Assembly (NCBI RefSeq): GCF_028285565.1
Contig: NZ_JANQOY010000239.1
Location: 1-64,000, forward strand
Direction of reading: 5' to 3'
DNA: 64,000 nucleotides
Source of the DNA: Acaryochloris sp. IP29b_bin.148
GTDB taxonomy: Bacteria; Cyanobacteriota; Cyanobacteriia; Thermosynechococcales; Thermosynechococcaceae
Shown here: in pieces, positions 18,137-27,591 of the stretch
How the letters are laid out: the number at the start of each line of letters is the position of its first letter
How positions within the stretch are numbered: the first letter of the stretch is position 1
Notes under the pieces: model-generated
What the model was told of the DNA's origin: nothing
Database searches by the model: none
Seen by the model: only the letters and a program-made list of their open reading frames with translations
Position numbers and translations under genes: made by a program

Positions 18137-19879
18137 ATGTCAATGCAACTACAAAAGCTGGCCTTACTTTGTCCTGCATTGTTTGGTTTGGCTGTCTTAT
18201 CGCCAAATTCTGCTTTTGCAACTGAAACTACCCATCAGACCCAAAGCACTTCAGAATTAAATCTGGTTCCTTCTGAGATTGAGGAAAGCTTTCCTCAAGA
18301 AAATTTGAAACCTTCTTCAGATTTGGTCTTAGCTGATGCTAATGCGCCAACGCCATCCGTTTCCGAGTTGATGAGTGATACCGAAAATGACGGCTTAGAG
18401 CAAGTGACTTCTGTGTCTCAGCTTTCGGATGTTCAACCCGATGATTGGGCTTTTCAAGCGATTCAATCTTTGGTCGAACGTTATGGTTGTGTCGCGGGCT
18501 ATCCTGACGGCACGTTTCGTCCTAGCCGAGCCATGTCTCGTCGAGAAGCTGCAGCGTTGGTCAATGCCTGCTTAGATAACCTGAGCAATCGCTTTGCCAC
18601 CAAAGAAGATTTAGATGCCCTCAAAGCCCTTCAGGATGAGTTTGCGGCTGAACTTGCTACTCTACGGGGTCGCGTCGATGGCTTAGAAGCCCGCGTGGCC
18701 ACAGTGGAAGCTCAGCAGTTTTCCACCACGACCAAATTGAAAGGGGAAGTCATTTTTGGGGCTGGATATGTATCTGATCGAGGTCAAGGCGCAGGTGAAG
18801 GCGATGCAACTGGTCCTGGTGGAACATTTGAGGAAGATCGGGTTTTCCTCGCGCCTCGGGTTCGTCTTAACTTTGACACAAGTTTCTCAGGCACAGATCG
18901 CTTGAGAACCCGATTTGACATCAACAATGTCCCTGATCTGAGTGATTCAACTAATACACGTATGTCTCGGCTGTCCTTTGATGGCAGAGGCAACACAAAT
19001 GTTGTGCTAACTGAATTGAATTATCAGTTCAAGCCCCTTGATAACCTCAAAGTTAAGATTGACGCCAATGCAGGTGAGTATCAGGATAATGTCGATACCC
19101 TCAATCCCTATCTTCAAAGCAGTGGAAGTGGTGCCCTCTCACGCTTCGGTCGCTTTAATCCTATTTATCGTCAAGGAAGTGGTGGCGTTGGTGCAACCGT
19201 TGTTTGGGATATTGCGGAAAAAGCCTCTTTATCTGTCGGCTATTTAGCGGATGAAGGCGAAAATGCAACAGGTGCTGGCGAAGACATTGCTGCCCCAACG
19301 GGTGGTTTCTTTGGGGGAAGCTATGCTGCTTTAGCCCAATTGACAGTTGAGCCTGTCGAAAAGATTAAGGTTGGCCTCACCTATGTCCGCTCCTTTGATG
19401 AAGCGGGGAATGTAAATGTCACCTCAAGTACCACAAATGATACTCAACGTAGGCCCTTTGGCAATGCGTTAGACACCTCAGCCGATCACTTGGGTTTTCA
19501 AACCACTATTCAACCCGCTGAATGGGTGAATTTTTCAGGTTGGGTCGGTTATACCTTTGCTCGCACTTCTAATAATGTAGATAATCAATCTGCAGAACTG
19601 TTGAATTGGGCAGCTTCTCTACAGTTTCCTGATTTAGGAACAGAAGGAAGTTTAGGGTATGTCCTCTTTGGTCAACCCTTCGAAATCGTTTCAACAAATG
19701 GGGGATTTGTAGATCCAGACAATGCCGCTACCCCGTATCACATCGAAGCTGGTTATAAGTTTGCCGTGAATGACAACATTCACATTACTCCTGGTGTAAT
19801 TTGGATCCTTAATCCAGAGCATAGTGCAACGGCTGATGATGTTGTTGTCGGAGTGATTCGTACAACCTTTCAGTTTTAG
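18137..19879 (+). CDS. SLH-domain iron-uptake porin (OprB family), first of a tandem pair
   Basis: Outer-membrane protein of 580 residues. It has a signal peptide (LALLCPALFGLAVLSPNSAFA), a linker, and an SLH domain (LSDVQPDDWAFQAIQSLVER, then GYPDGTFRPSRAMSRREAAAL) that anchors to pyruvylated wall polymer. A coiled-coil (DLDALKALQDEFAAELATLR, then VDGLEARVATVEAQQ) and a C-terminal 16-strand-type OprB barrel ending in GVIRTTFQF follow; the terminal Phe is the usual BAM signal. ATG 18137 is preferred over 18116 because GAGGAG lies nine bases before it. Cyanobacterial members are implicated in uptake of iron or other inorganic ions. The second copy lies 397 bp downstream. Confidence 0.92.
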   Translation: MSMQLQKLALLCPALFGLAVLSPNSAFATETTHQTQSTSELNLVPSEIEESFPQENLKPSSDLVLADANAPTPSVSELMSDTENDGLEQVTSVSQLSDVQPDDWAFQAIQSLVERYGCVAGYPDGTFRPSRAMSRREAAALVNACLDNLSNRFATKEDLDALKALQDEFAAELATLRGRVDGLEARVATVEAQQFSTTTKLKGEVIFGAGYVSDRGQGAGEGDATGPGGTFEEDRVFLAPRVRLNFDTSFSGTDRLRTRFDINNVPDLSDSTNTRMSRLSFDGRGNTNVVLTELNYQFKPLDNLKVKIDANAGEYQDNVDTLNPYLQSSGSGALSRFGRFNPIYRQGSGGVGATVVWDIAEKASLSVGYLADEGENATGAGEDIAAPTGGFFGGSYAALAQLTVEPVEKIKVGLTYVRSFDEAGNVNVTSSTTNDTQRRPFGNALDTSADHLGFQTTIQPAEWVNFSGWVGYTFARTSNNVDNQSAELLNWAASLQFPDLGTEGSLGYVLFGQPFEIVSTNGGFVDPDNAATPYHIEAGYKFAVNDNIHITPGVIWILNPEHSATADDVVVGVIRTTFQF

Positions 19880-19927
19880 ATCTCAAGTTTTAGATCTCAA
19901 TTGAAGATCCCAATTAATCCAGTTTCA

Positions 19928-19960
19928 CCCGTAATCATTGGTTTGATTACGGGTTTTTTT
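19928..19960 (+). terminator. Rho-independent terminator after the first porin
   Basis: cccgtaatca (19928-19937) pairs with tgattacggg (19944-19953) around a 6-base loop, followed at once by seven T (19954-19960). It begins 48 bases after the stop codon. This separates the two porin transcription units. Confidence 0.9.
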
Positions 19961-20276
19961 ATAGATATCCTGCTCAATATCTGTCAATTAAGATGACAAG
20001 AATGATTGACCACTCAGGATTATCCTCCCTTCCTTAACCTAATCTTTGTTGTTTCTAGCTTTTCTCTGATGGTATTGATTGCTGGAGTAGATCTGAATGA
20101 ACTGTCTTAGCTGAAATCCAATCTTGTTCGGGGAGTGCGAATAAGCTGCGTCTCCTAGAAATTTGGGTGAGATTTCAATGTTTAGAAGGTCCTGCTTCTA
20201 TGAAAAATGGCAGATATTCTAGATTAACTCACCAAACAAATGGTTATTCCAACATCAGTGTGAGGAGAAAATTGAA
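19961..20276. other. Intergenic region between the two porins
   Basis: About 315 bp after the terminator with no ORF. It holds the promoter and leader of the second porin. The only clear shared element with the first leader is gtgtgaggag just before the start (here 20260-20269). The nested hairpins of the first leader are not conserved here. Confidence 0.5.
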
Positions 20277-21989
20277 ATGTCAACGATTTGGCGTAAGTTG
20301 GGGCGACTGAACCCTGCATGGGTAGGTTTAGCGTTGTTGCTACCCACCCATGCAGTTGCGGCAGAATCCCTAGAACCTGCAGGTGACACTTTACATGAGA
20401 CTGCTTCTGTTAAAGCGCTAGAAACAGAGAGCTTCGTGTTGGCGGATGCTGATGTTCCCACTCCCTCTGTTTCGGATTTAATGGAGACAACCGAGGGGAA
20501 CCGCTTGGAGCAAGTCACGTCTGTTTCCCAGCTTTCGGATGTCCAACCGGATGATTGGGCATTTCAAGCCATCCAATCTCTGGTTGAGCGCTATGGATGT
20601 GTTGCAGGTTACCCTGATGGCACGTTCCGTCCAAGCCGGGCGATGTCCCGTCGAGAAGCTGCCGCTCTGGTCAATGCTTGTTTAGATAACCTGAGCAATC
20701 GCTTTGCCACCAAGGAAGATCTAGATACCCTCAAAGCTCTTCAGGATGAATTTGCGGCTGAGCTAGCAACCTTACGGGGTCGGGTTGATGGCCTCGAAGC
20801 CCGAGTAGCCACAGTTGAAGCCCAGCAATTCTCTACCCTAACCAAGCTTAAAGGTGAAGTGGTTTTTGGAGCTGGCTATGTTTTTGATCAAGGCCAAGCG
20901 GCAGATGAAGGTGATGCAACTGGTCCTGGTGGAGCATTTGAGGAAGACCGCGTTTTCTTGGCTCCTCGCGTTCGTCTAAATTTAGATACGAGTTTCAACG
21001 GAGACGATCGCTTGCGAGTGCGTCTTGAATCCGTTAATGTTCCAGAACTCAATAATTCCACAAACACTCGTATGGCCCGTTTAGGCTTCGATGGTGAAGA
21101 TGGTAATGGTTTTACTTTAGATGAGTTGAATTACCAGTTCAAGCCTATTGAGAATCTCAAAGTAAAGATTGATGCCAATGCGGGTGAGTATCAGGATAAT
21201 GTCGATACCTTAAATCCTTATCTTCAAAGTAGTGGTAGTGGTGCTCTTTCACGCTTTGGTCGTTTTAACCCTATTTACCGTCAAGGAAGTGGTGGGGTTG
21301 GTGCAACGGTTGTTTGGGATATTGCTGAGAAAGCCTCCTTATCGGTCGGCTACCTAGCAGATCAAGGACAAAATGCGACAGGTGCAGGTGACGATATCGA
21401 TGATCCAACGGGTGGTCTTTTTGGGGGGAGCTATGCTGCTTTAGCCCAATTGACGGTTGAGCCAGTGGAAAAGGTGAAGGTTGGCCTCACCTATGTTCGC
21501 TCCTTTGATGAAGCGGGGAATGTCAATGTTACCTCAAGTACTACAAACGATATTCAACGTAGACCCTTTGGGAATGGATTAGACACCACAGCCGATCACT
21601 TGGGTTTTCAAACCACCATTCAAGCCGCTGATTGGGTGAATTTTTCGGGTTGGGTCGGTTATACCTTTGCGCGCACGGCCAATGATGTCAATAATGATTC
21701 TGCGGAGCTATTAAACTGGGCTGCTTCACTGCAGTTTCCTGATTTAGGAGCTGAAGGGAATTTAGCCTATGCACTCTTTGGTCAACCCTATGAAGTTGTT
21801 GCAACTGGTGGGGGATTTGCAGATCCAGATAATGCTGCTACCCCTTATCACATCGAGGCTGGTTATAAGTTTAAGGTGAACGACAACATTGCCATTACCC
21901 CTGGCGTGATTTGGATCCTGAATCCAGAGCATAGTGCAACGGCTGATGATGTTGTTGTTGGAGTCATCCGTACAACCTTCAAGTTCTAA
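20277..21989 (+). CDS. SLH-domain iron-uptake porin (OprB family), second of a tandem pair
   Basis: Paralogue of 570 residues with the same order of parts: signal peptide (LNPAWVGLALLLPTHAVAA), SLH domain identical over long runs with the upstream copy, coiled-coil, and OprB barrel ending GVIRTTFKF. From the SLH domain to the C-terminus most residues are the same, and long DNA stretches are nearly identical, so the pair arose by a fairly recent duplication. Differences concentrate in the signal/linker region and in barrel stretches around residues 195-260. GAGGAGA (20264-20270) precedes ATG 20277 at good spacing. The copies may serve different conditions, as their leaders differ and each has its own terminator. 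Confidence 0.92.
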   Translation: MSTIWRKLGRLNPAWVGLALLLPTHAVAAESLEPAGDTLHETASVKALETESFVLADADVPTPSVSDLMETTEGNRLEQVTSVSQLSDVQPDDWAFQAIQSLVERYGCVAGYPDGTFRPSRAMSRREAAALVNACLDNLSNRFATKEDLDTLKALQDEFAAELATLRGRVDGLEARVATVEAQQFSTLTKLKGEVVFGAGYVFDQGQAADEGDATGPGGAFEEDRVFLAPRVRLNLDTSFNGDDRLRVRLESVNVPELNNSTNTRMARLGFDGEDGNGFTLDELNYQFKPIENLKVKIDANAGEYQDNVDTLNPYLQSSGSGALSRFGRFNPIYRQGSGGVGATVVWDIAEKASLSVGYLADQGQNATGAGDDIDDPTGGLFGGSYAALAQLTVEPVEKVKVGLTYVRSFDEAGNVNVTSSTTNDIQRRPFGNGLDTTADHLGFQTTIQAADWVNFSGWVGYTFARTANDVNNDSAELLNWAASLQFPDLGAEGNLAYALFGQPYEVVATGGGFADPDNAATPYHIEAGYKFKVNDNIAITPGVIWILNPEHSATADDVVVGVIRTTFKF

Positions 21990-22028
21990 GTCAATCCAAA
22001 TTTATTGCGAGTCACACTGCATTAAGCC

Positions 22029-22064
22029 AAGCCCTAAGTTCTAAAAATCAGGAACTTAGGGCTT
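22029..22064 (+). terminator. Terminator hairpin after the second porin
   Basis: aagccctaagttc (22029-22041) is perfectly complementary to gaacttagggctt (22052-22064), a 13-bp stem with a 10-base loop. The T-rich end is short. It begins 40 bases after the stop. Confidence 0.85.
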
Positions 22065-22685
22065 TCAAGTAGTTTGGCTTTAACCGATTATTTAGCAGAA
22101 GGATAAAAGGCCGAATCTTAAAACAAATAACACCCAAAGACCAACCGCTATATCTGCTCCTTACATTGATAAAGAAAATATGGAGATTAGGAAAAATCAG
22201 AGGTTAGCCCCGACTCCCTTCTCCCATAACGACATTAAAGGAAACTTAGCATTTGCCTTGGGTGTTATTCTTTTTTGACGAGACAGATGTTAGTGTCAAC
22301 AGCTCATTTACCTCTTCTATGGATTTGAATTTGGCTGTTTTATCTGCCAGGGAAGCGAACTCGCTTCACCTCCCAGTATAGGCATTGATGGATGGTTGGA
22401 TTGCGTTTTGCAAGCAAAGTTTATTTGGAGAAAGTCTTTGCTTTTATGAGTATTAATTTTTTGCATCGGGTCAAAAAAAACTTGCGAATTAAGGGAGTAC
22501 AGACCTATCAGACAGGCTAAATTAATCTAGCCTCCCCAATTGAGATGGATACCCAGGTGGGAGAAAAGTCAGTCATATGGCATGATCATCTCGGTTCGCT
22601 CAGAAAAATTTCTCTGATTGAGCAAAAGTCAGCGCTCACTCTCCAAGTCTCATCGGAGTCTCAAGGTAAGGATTCAAAATACAGA
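22065..22685. other. Non-coding stretch before the F420-ligase-like gene
   Basis: About 620 bp up to the preferred start at 22686. The last 140 bp are open in frame from an ATG at 22545, but that part (VIWHDHLGSLRKISLIEQK) does not look like family sequence. The rest shows no ORF, tRNA or clear repeat. Confidence 0.45.
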
Positions 22686-23852
22686 ATGATCATTGAAAGT
22701 ATCGTAATGGGTTTGATTGGTGTCTTTCTCCTCGCTTGGGGGGGGCTGGAATGGACACATCGTCGACGCCAGGGAAATGCCTTAGAAGCCTTGCCCGGAA
22801 ATTGGCAATTTGAGTCTCGTGAACCCCAACATTATCGGTTAGTGGGTGAGCAGTCCTTTTTTAATCCCACGCGCAAATTAGAGGTGATGATCCCGGAGAT
22901 GTCAGCGGAGATCACGCTGTTATCGAAGGGCAGCTTAGAGGATATTCACCATAGGGTTAAGGTTACCCCCAAACATGCTGATGTGGAAGCTCGCCCAGAT
23001 GGATATTGGTTTGCGTATATCGTTAAATCTCGTTATCAAACAACGGCGGAAATTTCCGTAGAGATTACAGGGCCTGATTTGACGCAACTAAAAGCGGTTT
23101 GGGTCCGAATTCATTACATCTCCTATGGGCCTAAGGGACGGATCCACAATACCCATCATGAAGTCATTCCACTGCGTTTTCCCGATCCTCAAAATCCTCT
23201 CGAATGGCGTTCCGTATCAGATGGACAAGTTCTGCCTGTGCCGACGCATTTGCTTACGCAACTGGATACTTGCCCAGATATTGTTCGACGATATGTCAGC
23301 CCCCATGCCCAACCTGGTGATATTGTCACCATTGGCGAGACGCCGGTGGCGATTATGCAGGGGCGTACGATTCATCCCAGCACGATCCAACCGGGTTGGG
23401 TGGCAACCCGACTGGCCTATTTCTTTTTGCCCACATCGAGTTTGGCAACGGCCTGTGGTTTACAGACCCTAGTCAATATTGAGGGGCCTGTGCGTGTGTT
23501 TTTGGCATTTGCGGTGGGTGCGATCGCAAAAGTGTTTGGCCAGGCAGGCATGTTCTACCGACTTGCAGGAGAGCAGGCTCGGCTGATTGATGATGTGACA
23601 GGGACCTTACCCCCCTACGATCAGTTCATTGTTTTGGGGCCTGATGATCCCCAAAAAGTCGTGGACCAGATTCAATCCGAGACCGGTTTAGCTGCGGCAA
23701 TTGTCGATGTTAACGATCTAAGACGCGTTAAAATTTTAGCCGCAACAAAAGATGCCCCTCTATCCTTGATCGAAGAGGCATTAAGGAGTAATCCTGCCGG
23801 CAATGCGGATGAGCAAACGCCTGTCGTTTTGATTAGACCTACCCAGGCTTAG
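22686..23852 (+). CDS. Membrane-anchored F420-0:gamma-glutamyl ligase-like protein
   Basis: Protein of 388 residues from ATG 22686, which gives the compact start MIIESIVMGLIGVFLLAWGG, a single N-terminal membrane helix. A beta-rich middle domain (about residues 40-190) has no named family that I recognise. The C-terminal part matches the cyanobacterial branch of CofE-like ligases: GDIVTIGETPVAIMQGR, QPGWVATRLAYFFLP, and FGQAGMFYRLAGEQARLIDD. CofE adds glutamate to coenzyme F420, which most cyanobacteria are not known to make, so the true substrate is unknown. The longer start at 22545 would bury the membrane helix. No other F420 gene lies nearby. Confidence 0.75.
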   Translation: MIIESIVMGLIGVFLLAWGGLEWTHRRRQGNALEALPGNWQFESREPQHYRLVGEQSFFNPTRKLEVMIPEMSAEITLLSKGSLEDIHHRVKVTPKHADVEARPDGYWFAYIVKSRYQTTAEISVEITGPDLTQLKAVWVRIHYISYGPKGRIHNTHHEVIPLRFPDPQNPLEWRSVSDGQVLPVPTHLLTQLDTCPDIVRRYVSPHAQPGDIVTIGETPVAIMQGRTIHPSTIQPGWVATRLAYFFLPTSSLATACGLQTLVNIEGPVRVFLAFAVGAIAKVFGQAGMFYRLAGEQARLIDDVTGTLPPYDQFIVLGPDDPQKVVDQIQSETGLAAAIVDVNDLRRVKILAATKDAPLSLIEEALRSNPAGNADEQTPVVLIRPTQA

Positions 23853-24090
23853 CGGTTAACGTTATTGTATAGAGGGTTAATGCTTGAAAAATTTAAGACC
23901 TAGACGTCTGTTATCCCCTTTTTAGGGAGAGATCCGATACCATAGATTCAGTTCTGGACGCCTATACCCGTGATTTGAGCTCATTTGCACAGCTTAATTT
24001 TATCCATTTAAGCTAGCAGGTTCACTTCAAGTATTGTCTCCGCGCGAATGACTTCCATACGCTTTAAGTCCCGCATGACTGGCCACTCGT

Positions 24091-25308
24091 ATGACTTTAG
24101 CAGCCCCCAAATTAGAACCTGTAATTCGACCGATTCAGTATCGTGATTTAGAAGCCGTTAAGCAGATATTGGTTGATCAGCACGATCAGACCTGTGTGGG
24201 GTCCTTTTATGGACATGAGCAGCAGCTCCAGCAACTCCAGCGTTGGTCTAGCTTGTTAAAACTACTGCGACTCTTCCCTCACCATCTTGATCAACTCAGA
24301 ACTTACATTTGGGAGCAAAATCATCAACTGGCTGGGGTGGTACAAGTTTCTCCCTTTAACCATTCTCGGAGTACCTGGCGGGTTGACCAGGTGAGTGTTA
24401 CCCCAGCAGTGGGCCAGCAAGATGTCGGAACTCAGTTATTACGATATTGCTTAGAAAATATTTGGGAAGCGCGTACCTGGTTGACTGAAATCGAAGTCAA
24501 TCAGGCGACTGCCTTGGCTTTATATCGCCATAATGGGTTTCAACCTTTGGCCAAAATTACCTACTGGTCTGTTGCACCTGAACAGTTAAGTGAATTGGCT
24601 GAACGAGAACCTGTGCTTCCCAATTTATTGCCCGTTAATAACGCCGATGCCCCGTTGCTATATCAATTAGATACCGCATCGATGCCACCGTTAGTTCGAC
24701 AGGTCTTTGATCGCCATATTCAAGACTTTAAAACCAGTTTAATCACCTCCTTTACCTCTGGGCTGCGGCTGTGGGGACAAGCGCAAGAATTAGTGAGAGC
24801 CTACGTTTTTGAACCTCAGCGTAAAGCGGCAATCGGATATTTTGAGATTAACCTCTGCCGCAATGCGACCCAACCGCACGAAGCCCGTCTGACGGTTCAT
24901 CCAGCCTATACCTGGCTGTATCCAGAACTGCTCACCCATATGGCTCAGCTGACTCAGGTCTATCCTTCTGCTCCTCTTCAATTGAATTCTACAGATTATC
25001 AACCTGAGCGGGAAGAATATTTAAAGCAGATCGGTGCTGAGGATTTAGAGCAAACCTTGATGATGTCTCGTTCGGTTTGGCATAAGCTGCGAGAGTCTCG
25101 TTCTATCTCCTTCGATACCTTACAATTATCGGATATGTTGCAGGGGCTCCAGCCAAAACGGAATCCTGTTCCTGGTCGCATGACCTATTGGTTAACCCAC
25201 CCATCCCCAACGTACTCAGTCACAGATAGTCACCCTGGTAGTTCCAGTGGATGGTCCGCCCCGAACCCTTCGTCCAAACGGTCCAGCTATCGTTCTCAAA
25301 AATTCTAA
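24091..25308 (+). CDS. GNAT-family acetyltransferase with two GNAT-like halves
   Basis: Protein of 405 residues. The N-terminal half is a clear GNAT domain: IRPIQYRDLEAVKQILVDQH, WRVDQVSVTPAVGQQDVGTQLLRY (acetyl-CoA loop), and LTEIEVNQATALALYRHNGF. The C-terminal half repeats the fold more loosely (ARLTVHPAYTWLYPELLTHM) and ends in a Ser/Pro-rich tail. The acceptor is unknown. It is the first gene of a run with ruvX, DUF3727, mltG and yqeG; ruvX begins 10 bp after its stop. In other cyanobacteria I recall this neighbourhood as conserved, which suggests a housekeeping role, but that is inference. Confidence 0.85.
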   Translation: MTLAAPKLEPVIRPIQYRDLEAVKQILVDQHDQTCVGSFYGHEQQLQQLQRWSSLLKLLRLFPHHLDQLRTYIWEQNHQLAGVVQVSPFNHSRSTWRVDQVSVTPAVGQQDVGTQLLRYCLENIWEARTWLTEIEVNQATALALYRHNGFQPLAKITYWSVAPEQLSELAEREPVLPNLLPVNNADAPLLYQLDTASMPPLVRQVFDRHIQDFKTSLITSFTSGLRLWGQAQELVRAYVFEPQRKAAIGYFEINLCRNATQPHEARLTVHPAYTWLYPELLTHMAQLTQVYPSAPLQLNSTDYQPEREEYLKQIGAEDLEQTLMMSRSVWHKLRESRSISFDTLQLSDMLQGLQPKRNPVPGRMTYWLTHPSPTYSVTDSHPGSSSGWSAPNPSSKRSSYRSQKF

Positions 25309-25318
25309 ATTGAGATTT

Positions 25319-25753
25319 ATGCCGCGGATATCAGCGTTGGGGTTAGATTTAGGGCATCGTCGGATTGGGGTTGCAGGTTGTGATGGTATGGGGCTAATCG
25401 CCACAGGTTTGACGACCATTCGGCGGACCACTTTTGCCCAGGATATTGAGCAGTTACAGCAGATCGTGGCGGAGCGGCACGTCCAAACCTTAGTTGTTGG
25501 GTTACCCTACACCATGAATGGGGAGCTAGGGACCCAGGCTCAGCGAACTCAAAAACTGGCCCGCCGGATTGCTAGGGCCTTAGAGTTACCCCTTAACTAT
25601 GTCGATGAGCGATTAACGTCCCAGGAAGCGGAGTCGATGATGCGGGCTCAGCAACTCACTCCATCAGAGCATCGAGAGATCATTGATCGCAAAGCGGCTG
25701 CCCTAATTCTGCAACGGTGGCTGGATCAAAAGCCCGGGCGCGCTTCGCTGTAA
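25319..25753 (+). CDS. ruvX: RuvX/YqgF-family nuclease (pre-16S rRNA processing, Holliday junction resolvase fold)
   Basis: Enzyme of 144 residues when started at ATG 25319 (MPRISALGLDLGHRRIGVAG), 10 bp after the acetyltransferase stop. An earlier in-frame ATG at 25247 would overlap that gene by 62 bases. RNase H-fold residues are present: Asp in LGLDLGHRRIG, LVVGLPYTMNGE, and VDERLTSQEAE, followed by IDRKAAALILQRWLD. The family matures the 16S rRNA 5' end and is essential in many bacteria. It precedes mltG, a neighbour it has in many genomes. Confidence 0.93.
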   Translation: MPRISALGLDLGHRRIGVAGCDGMGLIATGLTTIRRTTFAQDIEQLQQIVAERHVQTLVVGLPYTMNGELGTQAQRTQKLARRIARALELPLNYVDERLTSQEAESMMRAQQLTPSEHREIIDRKAAALILQRWLDQKPGRASL

Positions 25754-25880
25754 TTCACTGCATGGGTTTCGTTTTTTTGACCAACTTTCTCATCCATAAA
25801 GCCCATTAACGCCTAAACTTAAGCCTATAGGCGCAACAGTTGTGTAGTCCGTAAGTCTGGGGAGCAGAGGTAAAACGCGC

Positions 25881-26435
25881 ATGGAAATGGACCGATCCAC
25901 GGTAACTTTGATGGATGAAGCAGGACATTCGTTAACTTGCTATGTCGAAGTATCCGTCCCAATTGATCAAGAAGAATATGCTCTCTTAAATCCTGTCGAT
26001 TACCCTGTTGATATTTTCGGTTGGGTCGTTAGCCAAGGTGAAGATGAGATTATTCAGCCCGTTGAAGAGAAAGAATTAGCCAAAATTTTCCCTACCGCCC
26101 AAGCTGTTTTATCAGAGCAGAATCTGAAACTCAAGCGCAGTGCATTGTCCTTAACGGTGGAAGGCGATCTGCCTGATATTGATGAAGAAGAAATCTTGAT
26201 TTTAGAAATGGAAGATGGCGATTCGATTACTGAGCAGGAAGAGTATCAGCTCTTGGCTACGTTTTTTGAGGAAGAACAGGAGTATTCGATCTATACTCCT
26301 ATAGATCCAGTGCTATTTGTAGTTAGGTTGCGGGAAAATATGCAGCCAGAGCTTCTCTCTCCTGAAGAGTTTCGAACGTTACAACCCAAGCTGCAACCGC
26401 TATTAGAGGAACGTTTAATGGATGATTTAGATTAA
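25881..26435 (+). CDS. DUF3727 domain protein
   Basis: Acidic soluble protein of 184 residues. Two repeated modules of similar build (VTLMDEAGHSLTCYVE, then EEYALLNPVDYPVDIFG; later ILEMEDGDSITEQEEYQLLATFFEEE, then EYSIYTPIDPVLFVVRL) are the hallmark of DUF3727, known in cyanobacteria and chloroplasts. It has no signal peptide or membrane segment. Function is unknown. It sits between ruvX and mltG in the same direction, 25 bp before mltG, consistent with a conserved gene string. Confidence 0.88.
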   Translation: MEMDRSTVTLMDEAGHSLTCYVEVSVPIDQEEYALLNPVDYPVDIFGWVVSQGEDEIIQPVEEKELAKIFPTAQAVLSEQNLKLKRSALSLTVEGDLPDIDEEEILILEMEDGDSITEQEEYQLLATFFEEEQEYSIYTPIDPVLFVVRLRENMQPELLSPEEFRTLQPKLQPLLEERLMDDLD

Positions 26436-26460
26436 CTGTTGAATTTGTAGACGACAATCA

Positions 26461-27564
26461 TTGCTGACCGTGAATAAAAAGACTCGACCACCTTACCGCA
26501 AGCTGGCCATTTCTTTGGCTGTTGCCATTGTTGCTGTAGTCGGTGGAATTGGTGGCGGAAGTTGGTATTGGTGGCAATCTGCGATCGCACCCATGCAGAG
26601 CAATTCTCCATCTTCTCCCAATTTGCTTCAGGTCAATATTCCAGAAGGAGCCTCCGCCGAAGAAATTGGACAGATCTTGCAGGAAGCTGGACTGATTCGC
26701 TCGATCACCGCCTGGAAAGTATGGACTCGATGGACAGGACTATGGCAGTCTGCAAGTGGATTCCATGCCGGAACCTATCAACTCTCTCCACAAGCCCCGT
26801 TACCTGATCTGGCCCAAACCATTTGGTCTGGAAAAGTCCAGCAAGTCAGCTTTACGGTGCCCGAGGGCTGGTCCCAAAAACAAATGGCCCGTTATTTTGA
26901 AGAGCTAGGATGGTTTGCAGCCCAGGAGTTCTTAGACGCGACCCAACAAATCCCCCGAGATCGCTACCCTTGGCTGCCCCCCGATATTCCCTTTTTAGAA
27001 GGGTTTTTATTCCCGAATACCTATCAGATCGGTCTAGATCAGCGGACGCCAGAGGCCGTCATTGGGGTCATGCTGAATCACTTTCAAGAATCGGCTTTAC
27101 CGATTTATGAGGCTCGATCCGGTTTTTCAGATTTAAGCTTAAAGGATTGGGTGACCCTCGCCAGTATTGTGGAAAAAGAAGCAGTGGTTGCTGATGAACG
27201 AACGCTCATTGCGGGCGTGTTTTGGAATCGGTTACAGCAAAATATCACCCTAGGTTCTGATCCAACCGTAGAATATGGTCTAGGCATTACCCAAACGCCC
27301 GATCAACCCCTAACCTATGCTCAAGTGGAAACGCCTTCTCCCTACAACACGTATATCAACGCTGGCTTAACACCAACCCCGATTGCCAGTCCGGGACTGG
27401 CCAGTCTGCAAGCGGTTGTTGCACCGGAGGAAACCGACTTCTTGTATTTTGTTGCTCGATATGACGGCACCCATGTGTTTAGCCGGACGCTGTCTGAGCA
27501 TTTACGGGCTCAGGCTAAAATTCGTGATCAACAAGACGCGCAACAGAACTCCTCTAATCTTTAG
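26461..27564 (+). CDS. mltG: Endolytic murein transglycosylase MltG
   Basis: Membrane-anchored peptidoglycan lyase of 367 residues that ends nascent glycan strands. A cytoplasmic start, one transmembrane helix (LAISLAVAIVAVVGGIGGG), and a LysM-like part (VNIPEGASAEEIGQILQEAG) precede the YceG catalytic domain: LEGFLFPNTYQIG, WVTLASIVEKEAV with the catalytic Glu, LGSDPTVEYGLG, PSPYNTYINAGLTPTPIASP, and FLYFVARYDGTHVFSRT. The start is TTG at 26461 or GTG at 26470; neither has a strong RBS. It is followed 27 bp later by yqeG. Confidence 0.95.
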   Translation: MLTVNKKTRPPYRKLAISLAVAIVAVVGGIGGGSWYWWQSAIAPMQSNSPSSPNLLQVNIPEGASAEEIGQILQEAGLIRSITAWKVWTRWTGLWQSASGFHAGTYQLSPQAPLPDLAQTIWSGKVQQVSFTVPEGWSQKQMARYFEELGWFAAQEFLDATQQIPRDRYPWLPPDIPFLEGFLFPNTYQIGLDQRTPEAVIGVMLNHFQESALPIYEARSGFSDLSLKDWVTLASIVEKEAVVADERTLIAGVFWNRLQQNITLGSDPTVEYGLGITQTPDQPLTYAQVETPSPYNTYINAGLTPTPIASPGLASLQAVVAPEETDFLYFVARYDGTHVFSRTLSEHLRAQAKIRDQQDAQQNSSNL

Positions 27565-27591
27565 TTACGTCCTTCTTATTTCTTTTATCCG

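Noticed and set aside
22545-22685. N-terminal extension of the F420-ligase-like protein
   Set aside because: It would put the membrane helix about 50 residues in, after non-family sequence; the ATG at 22686 fits better.
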